From Adiantum capillus-veneris (lineage: Eukaryota; Streptophyta; Polypodiopsida; Polypodiales; Pteridaceae), in assembly GCA_014529385.2 (NCBI GenBank), contig CM043969.1:76240676-76304675 (forward strand): a stretch of 64,000 nucleotides of DNA, read 5' to 3'. Shown piece by piece: positions 55,363-64,000 of this stretch. The notes beneath the pieces were generated by a model. The model saw nothing but the letters and a program-made list of their open reading frames with translations, made no database searches and was not told the DNA's origin. Each line of letters opens with the position of its first letter. Position 1 is the stretch's first letter. Position numbers and translations under genes: made by a program.

Positions 55363-55640
55363 GCTCTGATACCTATTGTTGGAATTAGGGTTGCAGAGAA
55401 ACACACACAGCTTGGAGAAGACGAAGGAAGCTCAAGGCACACAATAGAGAGTGTGTTACTTAGTGTGCAATGGAAAGATAGATAGCCCTAGAGTGATGGG
55501 CGTATGTACAATGCTCGGGGGGAAAAAACCTCCTAAGAGGGAAAAAATGCCCCGCGGTCCTAGTGTGTTCACACACATCACTACCACATGTATATGGTAA
55601 AAACAACTATGATACAGCAGTAGGTTAATGTCATCAAATT
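55363..55640 (-). mobile_element. Element F: copia LTR remnant with primer site
   Basis: Plus-strand GCTCTGATACC (55363-55373) is the reverse complement of GGTATCAGAGC, the tRNA-iMet-type primer site. It is followed at 55377 by TGTTGGAATTAGGG, the reverse complement of an LTR end. So a minus-strand element's 5' LTR starts here and runs right. Its far end is not resolved; about 55640 is a guess. No coding part remains to the left. Confidence 0.65.
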
Positions 55641-55999
55641 GGATTATTTGATGATGGAAAAAGTCCTAAGAGCTTTAAATAATCATTTTCATCTCATTCC
55701 ATGTCAATTTTGAGGCTGAAATGGAAGAATGAAGCTGAAACAATGGTTTTTTCTACTTTAGCTAGCGAGAGAAAGTGCTAAAAAATCTCTATCTGAGCTA
55801 TAAATAGCAAGAATTTTTAAGACACAAATCATTAATCCAAAAGAGGTTTTGGAACATTCAAAATCCGCAAGAATATTTTTGTAAGAGTTTTGACAAGCTA
55901 TTATGAGATTGGAACTAGCTAGAGTTTTGTCTTGCTATTAATGTTGTTGCATGCTACTCAATTATTAAATGTCTAATTACTTATAATCAAAATGGCTGA
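55641..55999 (+). other. LTR-like segment with TATA box
   Basis: A TATAAATAG at about 55799-55807 within GAGCTATAAATAGCAAG is followed by an AT-rich leader-like stretch. It may belong to a second LTR fragment. No partner copy was seen. Confidence 0.3.
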
Positions 56000-57470
56000 T
56001 TCAATAACAAAAGCCCTCACTTTGCATCCACTAAAAACAACCAAGAGCCTTCTTACACAGATTGGTTGGGCTGAACTTGCAATCAATCCATTCCAAGAGA
56101 CCACATCCCAAATAAGGACCTCGTCAAACACATCATCCTAGGCACATGCCCAACAAATCATTGCTAAGCATGAATTTTTTAAAAGTTAATAATCTCACAA
56201 TGAATTTGTTTGGCTATGTCAATGTCTCACATAATGCCACACACACCTTCAAAATGCAAGCATCGATCATTGCATATGGAGAGAATTCCTCCCTCTACAT
56301 CCTGTGAAAAATAGCCCAAGAGCTTTTTGGCAAAGAGATGACATTTTGGACAAGAAGCTCATAAAAAACTTTTGTGTTTTCAATAGCACATTGCAACGAG
56401 GGTGCATGTAGACCAAAGCATTGTCAAACATGGTGCCCTTTTTCAACATCCTCTGACCAACAACTTTATCACTAATATCTTGTTTGCACATGCAAACATC
56501 TCGCATACCGCCTTATACCTTCAAAATGCAAGCGTAGGTGGCTGCATTGTGGGGAAATCTTTCATTCCTCATCCACTAAAAACAACGTAGTTTTCCTGCC
56601 CTTGAATGATATGACCTTCCCAAGCATGCATTGCCATCTATGCATTCAAAGAGACCACTTTTTTGACAAGAAGCTCATCATGAATTGTTGTGGTTTTGAA
56701 AGTACACCACATTCCAAAACATGTTGACCATGCTCTGTTAGACATATTTCACAAGCAATGTATCCTGAAAGAAGCATTTCGGATAGGAATCTTGTCATAG
56801 CTCATGCTTTCCAAAGTACATGAGACTTTGTCTACCAAACCATCGCCAAGCACAATGTTTTTTTTTCAACAAACCAAGGGTAACAAACTCATCACGACTT
56901 TGTTTTCCCATGTCAACATCTTGCATAATGCCGCATAGCTTAAGAAAAGCAACACAGGTGACCGCCAGCGGAGAGATGCCCTCGCTTCGTATTTGCTTAA
57001 AATACCTAGAGCTTCTTGGCTCTTTTTAAATCCCATGACAACAAATTTAGAGTGTCTTTGCACTCAATTAAAAAGGAAGGCATTGCTTAAAATGCCTAGA
57101 GCTTCTTAGCTCTTTTTAAATCCCATGACAATCAATTTAGAGTGTCCTTGCACTCAATTAAAAAGGAAGGCGTCTCAATGTGTCTATTGTAGCTTTTTTT
57201 GATAGGCACGGATCATATTATTTTTTTGCCAATGTTTCTTTTTGATACACCCTTTGTTGATGTGTATTCAAGCCAATGCATTCCAGAAGACCACATCCCA
57301 AACATGAAGCTCGTCCTTGTATAAGTTACAATTTGATGCAGGATGAATTGGTATTCTAGCTGCCCCATCATCTTGCTTAGGTTGAACTCTTTGAATTTTT
57401 TTAACTCTTTCTCGAATAGCCTTTGTTCCATATCATCCATCTCCTTTTGAGTGAATATGGTGGAAGGGCC
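56000..57470 (-). pseudogene. Degenerate pentatricopeptide repeat (PPR) gene
   Basis: Minus-strand readings in shifting frames give recurring PPR phrases: DELHVWDVVFWNALA near 57320-57270, LKLCGIMQDVDMGKQSRDEF (56945-56885) continuing LGLLKKNIVLGDGLVDKV, CILKVCGIM-like wording near 56260-56220, and ALVYMHPRCN near 56420-56390. These fit the P/L/S repeats of plant PPR proteins (VTFxxILKACG, GKxIHxEI, NALVDMYAKCG, DVVSWNALI), which bind organelle RNAs. Every repeat has stops or frameshifts, so nothing is translatable as a whole. Several repeats resemble one another, as expected of a PPR array. Confidence 0.72.
56995..57172. repeat. 90-bp tandem duplication
   Basis: The unit GCTTAAAATRCCTAGAGCTT through CAATTAAAAAGGAAGG occurs at about 56995-57083 and 57085-57172 with very few changes, inside the PPR pseudogene. 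Confidence 0.9.
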
Positions 57471-58173
57471 TTCAACCTTGGAATTGCTTTGCTTTAGTCA
57501 TGCAAGCTATGAGGGTCTGCCCACCATGATGCCCTTTAGCAAACCTGCACCGCTTTGAGTAGCAGCTCTTGGGACTGCCTCATCCTCTACAACACCTGTA
57601 CCAAGCCTCTAAATGCATGCTGCATAACAAAAGTTGGAGTAGAGCAACTATGCATTAATGTCCCGGACTACTAGGACGACGAGCTTCACTTCTAAGCATG
57701 CACCCATAGCAAGCTGCCAAGTGGATGCATGAGGACTTGAGACTTTCAATTAAGCCACTACGTTAACAAAGTAAGCAGGCAAGAGTAGGCGAGAATGTTC
57801 AAAATCAGTGGACACTCTCCACATTTCAAGGGTACAAGAGGTATTCACATTTTGCACCTTTGCCCTAGGGGTAGATCAATATTAAAATTAATGGCGATCT
57901 ATGGACTCCAATTTGGAAATGGGACATGAACATGGCCAGAGAGTAATGGCGATGGGCTCAGCTTGACGACACAGAGAGCGGGCGCCCGGCCTCTCTCCCG
58001 CTCAAACATTTCTCTGTTGCAGCTTTTCTCCTTGCCTCCAACCTCAGGTTCTCTCTCTCTCCCCCCCTCCCCCCCCCCCCCCCCCCAACCCCCACACAAA
58101 AACAAAACCCACCCACCACACACACATACACACACACACACACACAAAACCAAAAAGGCAGGCGCTTGCTTGC

Positions 58174-58236
<63 letters not shown>

Positions 58237-58274
58237 ACACACACACATACACTCAACCACAGGCACACTGAGCT
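57471..58274 (+). promoter_or_regulatory. Upstream region and low-complexity 5' leader of the J-protein gene
   Basis: Nothing coding to about 57900. Then 58040-58255 is a dense run of simple repeats: CT runs, a C-rich tract at about 58062-58086, CA runs at about 58113-58145 and 58204-58250, and CT again at 58178-58202. CT-rich leaders are common in plant housekeeping genes. I could not identify a TATA box or transcription start with confidence. Confidence 0.5.
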
Positions 58275-58385
58275 ATGGAAATAAAGGTGCAATGCTTTGG
58301 TTTGTTCAAGGCTGTGAATGATGGAGCGCTTGCTGTTTCTGGATCACGCCCACTGATCTGCAAATCTGAGCAAGGGGGGGCATAG
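58275..58385 (+). CDS. Upstream ORF (36 codons) of the J-protein gene
   Basis: The frame starts ATG at 58275 (G at -3, G at +4, a good context) and reads MEIKVQCFGLFKAVNDGALA, then a Gly/Ser-rich end. It stops at TAG 58383-58385. One base later the main ATG starts (TAGaATG). If transcribed, ribosomes that translate it end almost on top of the main start, which could lower or couple main-frame translation. Whether it is in the mature mRNA depends on the unknown start site and any leader intron. The peptide has no recognised domain. Confidence 0.45.
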   Translation: MEIKVQCFGLFKAVNDGALAVSGSRPLICKSEQGGA

Positions 58386-58386
58386 A

Positions 58387-60660
58387 ATGGAGTGCAACAG
58401 GAGTGAAGCAATGCGGGCCATGGAGATGGCGGAGCAGAAATTTGCTTCCCAGGACTATACGGGGGCAAGGAAGCTGGCTCTTAAAGCCCAGCAGCTGTTT
58501 CCCGCCTTGGAGAATATCGGTCAGATGCTTGCTGTAATCGACGTGCATGTTGCAGCCCAAGCAAGAATTGGCATTAATGAGAAGGATTGGTACGGAATCT
58601 TGCAAATAGAGCCGACTGCTGATGATGCTGTGGTGAAGAAGCAGTACAGGAAGCTTGCCTTATTCCTGCATCCTGACAAGAACAAGTCGATTGGGGCAGA
58701 ATCAGCCTTCAAGCTTATAGGAGAGGCATTGCAAGTCCTGTCTGACAAGGTAAAACGCTTGGTCTATGATGCCAAAAGGGGTATGCATGCAAGGGTAAAT
58801 CACACTTTTACAGGAAGTTCAGAGAGTGTCAACAACTGCTGGCAAAATCAGGTTTTTCAGCAGCAGCAACATCCTTATTCAGATACATTCAACAAAACAA
58901 GTCAGCGGCACTTTCCTCAGCCACCACAAATGCCGCCAGAGTTTCATCTCTTCACATTTTGGACTGCTTGTACATCGTGTCAGATGAGATATCAGTACTA
59001 CCGAAAGTATGAGAATCAGAACTTGCTCTGCCCACAATGCCGAAGGCCATTCATTGCCAAAGACCTTTCCAATATGCAGCGTGCCAATTTCACTCAAACA
59101 TGGACTCCTCGGGCAGGGGAATCCGTTTTGAGTGGATCACAGGCACGGCAGTCGAATTCCCACACGCTGACAGGATGCAAAACCAGCTCTCACACTTTTA
59201 CCAGTTTTAATTCATCTAGCTGCAATTATTTCAATGGATTTGCCAGTGGCGGCAGATCCGATACATTTCAAATGTTCTCTGGGGCCACATCTCACATCAA
59301 TGGTAAGGGAAATGCATCAAGTGACAAGAACGAGTCACAGTTCGTGCGAGGAATGCACTACAGTGGGGATGCTGAGAAAGAGTTGCTGAGAAAGATTAAG
59401 GAGCTTCGAAAATCAGCAGCAAAGGAACGGGCAAAGCAGAAGAACCAGTCCAACAAGTCTTCAGTAAATCTAAAAGGACACTCTGTTTCAAAAGAGGGAC
59501 AAGGATACTCTGACTATTTCTCAGCCAGAAAGGATATTAGTAGTAGTGGTTCAGAATTAGATGACGAGTTTTGGGAAAGAGTTTCTGTGAAAGATCCAAC
59601 AAAGGCAAATGCAGGGCATTTAAAAAGAAAATTTTCTTACAATTTAAATGGAAGTGTAGATAATTTGCAAGAGGGGCTCTCTGGGAAGAAGGCAAAGTTT
59701 GATACAGAAATTGGGATTTCCAAAGAAGATCTGGAAGCTATTGACATGGCCAAAAAGCTTGCTGATTTTGCAAAAAATGCTATCAGGGTGAAGCTCAACT
59801 TGCCGAGGACAAATGCAGTTGCTACCGGTTCAGCTGCTGGTCAGGCCTCCGGCAAAAGGAAGAACATTCCTGGGCTCAAGGAAAAGCATGAGGATCTCTT
59901 ACACAGTAAAACAAAGAATCTGGACAAGAAAGATGAAGTTCTGGCTAGTTGCTCTGTTCCAGATGCAGATTTCCATAACTTTGATGAAGGCCGAGAGGAG
60001 AAAGACGTAGAAGTTGGACAGGTATGGGCTTTGTATGATGATAAAGATGGCATGCCCAAATACTACATGAAGGTCAAAGAGGTGCGCTCACGCACTCCTT
60101 TTAAAGTTGTGATTGGATGGTTTGAGCTACGAAAACCATCTGATGAGCTGTGTGAGCTGCTGGATTTGGGTTTTTCAATTGCATGTGGGGAGTTCAGAAT
60201 GTCCTCTAGTCAGATAATGGACAGTGTCAATTCTTTTTCGCATCTTGTAAATTGGGATAAAAGTGGTAAAGGTCTTGCTAAGATATACCCAAAGAGAGGT
60301 CAAATCTGGTGCATTTATAAGTATTGGAAAGAAGGACAGCAGGTGTTGAGGGTTGGGGATGGGCTTGTAGGTTACAGCATGGTAGAAGTACTCAGTGACT
60401 GCTGTGAAGTGTCTGGTGCTTCTGTGATGTTGCTATGTAAAGTTGAGGGTTTTAAAGCCATCTTTCAAATTTCTACCGAAGGAGTTTTTCAAGTACCGTT
60501 CTTGGAAGTGCTAAGGTTCTCTCATCGGGTCCCAGCTCGTAAGCTTGAAGGTACTGAAGCTCCAGGTATTTCGAGAGATTGCTGGGAGCTTGACCCTGCT
60601 GCAATCCCCTCATGCTTGGTCCATTCAGATCAACAAGGTGGAACAGAGGTATCAAGATGA
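58387..60660 (+). CDS. J-domain (DnaJ/Hsp40) protein with C-terminal DUF3444
   Basis: Intact 757-residue frame with no intron, as is usual for this plant family. Residues 1-60 form an Ala/Gln-rich helical region found before the J-domain in these proteins. The J-domain covers about 67-129 (DWYGILQIEP to LVYDAKRG) and has the essential HPD at 95-97, so it should stimulate Hsp70 ATPase. A zinc-ribbon-like segment has paired Cys at 195/198 and 215/218 (CTSC, CPQC). The middle is Ser/Lys-rich with basic clusters (KRKF, GKKAKF, GKRKN) that could act in nuclear import. DUF3444 spans about 540-745 (VGQVWALYDDKDGMPKYYMK; KRGQIWCIYKYWK). The ATG at 58387 has A at -3 and G at +4 and gives the family's usual N-terminus. 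Client and compartment are not known from sequence. Confidence 0.96.
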   Translation: MECNRSEAMRAMEMAEQKFASQDYTGARKLALKAQQLFPALENIGQMLAVIDVHVAAQARIGINEKDWYGILQIEPTADDAVVKKQYRKLALFLHPDKNKSIGAESAFKLIGEALQVLSDKVKRLVYDAKRGMHARVNHTFTGSSESVNNCWQNQVFQQQQHPYSDTFNKTSQRHFPQPPQMPPEFHLFTFWTACTSCQMRYQYYRKYENQNLLCPQCRRPFIAKDLSNMQRANFTQTWTPRAGESVLSGSQARQSNSHTLTGCKTSSHTFTSFNSSSCNYFNGFASGGRSDTFQMFSGATSHINGKGNASSDKNESQFVRGMHYSGDAEKELLRKIKELRKSAAKERAKQKNQSNKSSVNLKGHSVSKEGQGYSDYFSARKDISSSGSELDDEFWERVSVKDPTKANAGHLKRKFSYNLNGSVDNLQEGLSGKKAKFDTEIGISKEDLEAIDMAKKLADFAKNAIRVKLNLPRTNAVATGSAAGQASGKRKNIPGLKEKHEDLLHSKTKNLDKKDEVLASCSVPDADFHNFDEGREEKDVEVGQVWALYDDKDGMPKYYMKVKEVRSRTPFKVVIGWFELRKPSDELCELLDLGFSIACGEFRMSSSQIMDSVNSFSHLVNWDKSGKGLAKIYPKRGQIWCIYKYWKEGQQVLRVGDGLVGYSMVEVLSDCCEVSGASVMLLCKVEGFKAIFQISTEGVFQVPFLEVLRFSHRVPARKLEGTEAPGISRDCWELDPAAIPSCLVHSDQQGGTEVSR

Positions 60661-63600
60661 GGCGGTTGTAATATTTGCAACAAAGGCTTAAGCTGAGTTT
60701 CTACTGACAACTCTTGATTGTGTCCTCCGACCTTATGATTAGATTGAGGAACTAGTTACACTCTTAAGATGCTGCAAACGGGCGACCATTTAACTGGTTG
60801 AGAATATAGAGTTGTGAGAGGATGTCAATGATACCTCTTGACATTGTGTTGCGAATCTAACTTAGTGATTCAGTAGCTGAGCACATTATTCTGCATAAGG
60901 TGATGACTTTGTGATTTTGGTCATTTGTTGCTTTCATTGTTGCAACCTGTAAATTATCAGGCATTATGGTCTGTATATGGCTTTTGCAAAGTAAAAAATT
61001 GGGGGTACCACTTCACTCCCATGAAATATGTATCCGCAGGTTTTGGCTTGCGAGTTACTGCATGATGTAAATTGTTTTTGCACATTTGTGATACATAGTG
61101 CAGGGGAATGCCAGAACCATGTTTTATCAGTTATGCTGCAGCAAACATTTAAGTACAAAGCAAGGGATTCACATTGAGCAGGCCAAAAATGATCATAAGG
61201 GTCATTGTAATTGTGGGAGAACCTGGGGTCCGAGCTTTGATTGATCACGTATTAGAATTGTATCTTATGTGATCTGGAGAATACTCTTCTAAAGCAAGAA
61301 TGGTTACCTTGCTCTGAGTAGAGTTTGCCTTTTACAATCGAGTAAGTGTGGTGTTGACTTTCAGGACTTCTGAAGACCTTCAATAGCTCGCACATCTGGA
61401 GCATGGTGCGTATTTCCTACCACATCTTCCGATGTGTTGTCTATTATGACTGGTGGCTACAATTTGTCGTCAGCAACTTAGCTGAGCTATGTGGCAATCT
61501 GGTGTATCTGTGTTGCTAAAGTCAAAGAGATTTGTGAGAAGTGGGTAGTTTTTTTGTTGTTTTTTCAGATATACTTAGTGCATAGGTGGACCTGTACTTA
61601 AGTCTTGGAAGTCAGTATTAGGAGCTTTTACTTTGGCACAAAATGGTAGGAAGCTTTGACTTTGCAGCTGACAGATTTTACAAACACTGCACTGGCAACA
61701 ATCTGCAGGCAGACCATGGCACTGCTTTTCAATGAATGAGAGAGAGAAATGAAAATGAAATGTTATATTAACGTCTTCAAAAGGCCAAAGTGACCTATGA
61801 GACCAGAAAGTTACTACCCACCACGCCTGGCATAGATGAGAAAAGCAACACCCGTTGCACGCAGGCTCAAAAAACCTAGACATAAGCACTACCTTTTCTC
61901 CAAAGGTGGTGCCAACAAAGGCCAAGAACAGGATGGTTCTACCAACTCAGAGATTTGCCGTTTTGTTTACACCTTTACAGCAGAGTTACACCATTAGGCT
62001 TGCATTGAGCTTCTCATGCAACAATGGGATTGTTGTTGACATGTTAAAGATGTGGCACAGAATGGCACTTAGCACTCTTCCTGACCCAAGTGAAAAGGGA
62101 TATCAGAAAGATACTTTCAATTCTGTTATCGTCTGCTTAGAAATTAATCATGAATTTGTTAACAGTGGAATTCTGATTGGAAATTGTAAGTTTCGGTCAC
62201 AACGTGGTTGGGTTCAACCCCCCACCTCAATCCTTGTGTCACCTAAAACGTATAGTTTAAACTTGATAATTATGCATGCATGAACCTTATAGAAGACTTC
62301 ATGATCTGGCTTGGGTGGCGGCTTGTCTATGTATGTCATTATCATCATGAATGACATGTAGCTTTCCCTGATTGATGGACCAGTAGGTAAAATGACACAC
62401 CCGTAGACTTTAGAAGAGGAAGAGGTAGCATGCAACTTGTATTTTGTGCAGGTTATTGAGAGGCGGATTGTGATGATATTGAACCAATGCATCCTGCATA
62501 CAAAACATTGGTGGTGCGTCAAGCTTACGAAGCACATGTGAACGTGTTAGATGGAGCCCGAGAAAACAGCCACTACTTTTGCATTTGGTGACTTGGGTGC
62601 GTCAGGCTTACGAAGCACATGTGGACCCGCTTTAAGATAATGTCATGTATCAAGGATGTGGAGGTGGGGTGGTAGGGGTGGTTGCCCTGATAGCCGTTGT
62701 AATTATGATCCCTGGATGTTGTCATGGCTTAACATGAGCATGACAAAACCTTGTAATTTTTTGGGCTGCTCAATATAATCCACTCACAATTGTGAGTTTT
62801 GCAAAAAAAAAAAGAAGATAATGTCATGTACGAGCATCTCACATTGTCTGCTCATTGCAGCCACAGTCCTCTTGCTCTTTGAACCCCCAAACTACAAGTG
62901 CCACTCGAGCTCCACCGCATAGAGATGTAGCATCGAGTGATGAAGAAGTTGGGTGTGAAAATCAAGTTGTGTCACAAAATTGAAAACATCGACTCAAAGT
63001 TAGAGGTCCTGAGGGTGGTCACTTGACACGGGGGTGGCTTGTCCTCCACCTTGTGAGGTGCTAAGAGAAGATAGGATAGTAGAGAGGACGCAGTGGAGGA
63101 AGTTGTGGCGCTAGAAAGCACTTTGTAAGAATTACAACACCCACCTATTTTTTGGTCCCTTTCTCTTTTTGAACAGCGTTTGAATCTCACCTGCATCAAA
63201 ATGTATATCAACGACATCACTATTTTCAGGCGACTACAATTTTTGATATTCTCTTGTTTCAGATCAACAGCAATACTGTACAAAGTACACCAATTTTGCT
63301 GGCTAAGTTATAAAGGCACATCACAAGAGTGTTTATCATGTAGTATTGTATATGTTTGCACATTGTCACTTCAAAAGCAATAATTGTAGACACTATACAC
63401 CTATTTTGGGTTAAAAGGAAGAGGTAGACTACTTTGATCATGTAATGCTTCATATTTGCATATTTCAAAGGGAGAGAGCTAGCTCCCATGAACATTTTTC
63501 ATTTCATTAGAGGGATTTCTCAACCATTTTGATTGCACCTTTACATTTTTGACAAGCTTGGGCCTAGACTCTTCACATGTGACGTTGAAACATCGAAACC

Positions 63601-63829
63601 ATTGACCCTGTTGTTCTATTCTAAATTTTTTTGCAATGGAAATCTCGGCAACATAAAGAAAAAGATTGTATTGTCTTCAATAGTTTCAAAAGATCATTGT
63701 TGTGCTTGTTTTCCCCTTAAAACTAAAGCTAAAAAGTTTCCTTCAGTTTGAACTCGGGATTTAAGGATGCAACCCTTGTTCACTCTTGCTCTCCATGAAA
63801 GGATAGGGTTAAGGTGGCTTAACTAGCTT
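60661..63829. other. 3' flank of the J-protein gene; no further gene recognised
   Basis: The first few hundred bases probably hold the 3' UTR. I could not single out a polyadenylation signal. Short direct repeats occur (GCGTCARGCTTACGAAGCAC near 62516 and 62597). Open frames such as 61575-61925 (-) and 61855-62283 (+) show no domain. Confidence 0.5.
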
Positions 63830-64000
63830 AGCATTCATGATGAGTAGACAGAGCAATCAGACAATGCACAAAGTAGATAAACTAATGAAAATACTTGATT
63901 ATGAAATGATCAATCTACAACATTGTGTACAAGATGTAGCTACTTATATAGTAGTAGCAAATGGTTAGGTGTACCTCTCAAAGGTCACATAGCATCTATC
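63830..64000 (-). repeat. Possible LTR fragment at the right window edge
   Basis: On the minus strand the edge reads a TATATAAGTAGC-like box, then a leader with CTTGTACACAATGTTGTAGA and AATCAAGTATTTTC, the style of copia LTR promoters. The LTR would start beyond the window, so it cannot be confirmed. Confidence 0.3.

Noticed and set aside
57899-58271. Long Val/Cys- or Ser/Leu-repeat frames over the CT/CA-rich leader
   Set aside because: They are translations of dinucleotide repeats on both strands, with no codon or domain signal.
61575-62283. Frames downstream of the J-protein gene as genes
   Set aside because: Irregular Cys/Phe-rich translations with no domain, overlapping frames on both strands.

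Overview
The window looks like nuclear DNA from a plant with a large, retrotransposon-rich genome. Every recognisable gene but one lies in or beside transposable elements. The elements are typical plant Ty3/gypsy and Ty1/copia types, with initiator-tRNA-Met and tRNA-Asp-type primer sites. The single intact host gene (58387-60660, +) encodes a plant-type J-domain protein with a C-terminal DUF3444 region. A decayed PPR gene (about 56000-57470, -) has repeat wording reminiscent of the large PPR families of ferns and lycophytes. A fern or related seed-free vascular plant is therefore my best guess, held with low confidence.

Layout. 1-8503: chromovirus-type Ty3/gypsy element A, plus strand, whose left LTR is cut by the window edge. 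8504-13358: decayed intergenic DNA with a 60-bp-arm inverted repeat (8539-8678), a 106-bp tandem duplication, and a minus-strand gypsy relic (LTR with TATA box, purine tract, RT fragment). 13359-32020: element B, a relative of A. Its 5' LTR is split in three by two later insertions. The first is element C (14165-23150, minus strand, TSD TTTAA), a gag-only non-autonomous element carrying a fragment of a host DEAD-box RNA helicase gene and six regularly spaced 24-bp palindromes in its leader. The second is element G (23568-31300), two about 4-kb LTRs separated by only about 109 bp. About 32030-36323: element E, a dead copia element on the minus strand, inserted just past B's primer site. 36324-41121: mostly unassigned DNA, with an exon-like minus-strand region and an LTR-like segment. 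41122 to about 54845: element D, a non-chromovirus Ty3/gypsy element, plus strand, with a tRNA-Asp-type primer site, a small inversion inside gag, a triplicated acidic linker, and a long region after integrase with two purine tracts. 55056-55640: copia LTR and primer site remnant (element F, minus). 56000-57470: PPR pseudogene. 57900-60700: J-protein gene with low-complexity 5' leader and an upstream ORF that stops one base before the main start. 60661-64000: no recognisable gene, and a possible LTR fragment at the right edge.

The elements do not work together as a pathway. The window records serial insertion, duplication, inversion and decay around one functional-looking chaperone gene. The item most worth following is element C, which combines a gag-only body, host-gene capture and an ordered set of palindromes in the leader RNA. 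All homology calls are made by eye from recognised motifs; no database search or alignment program was run.
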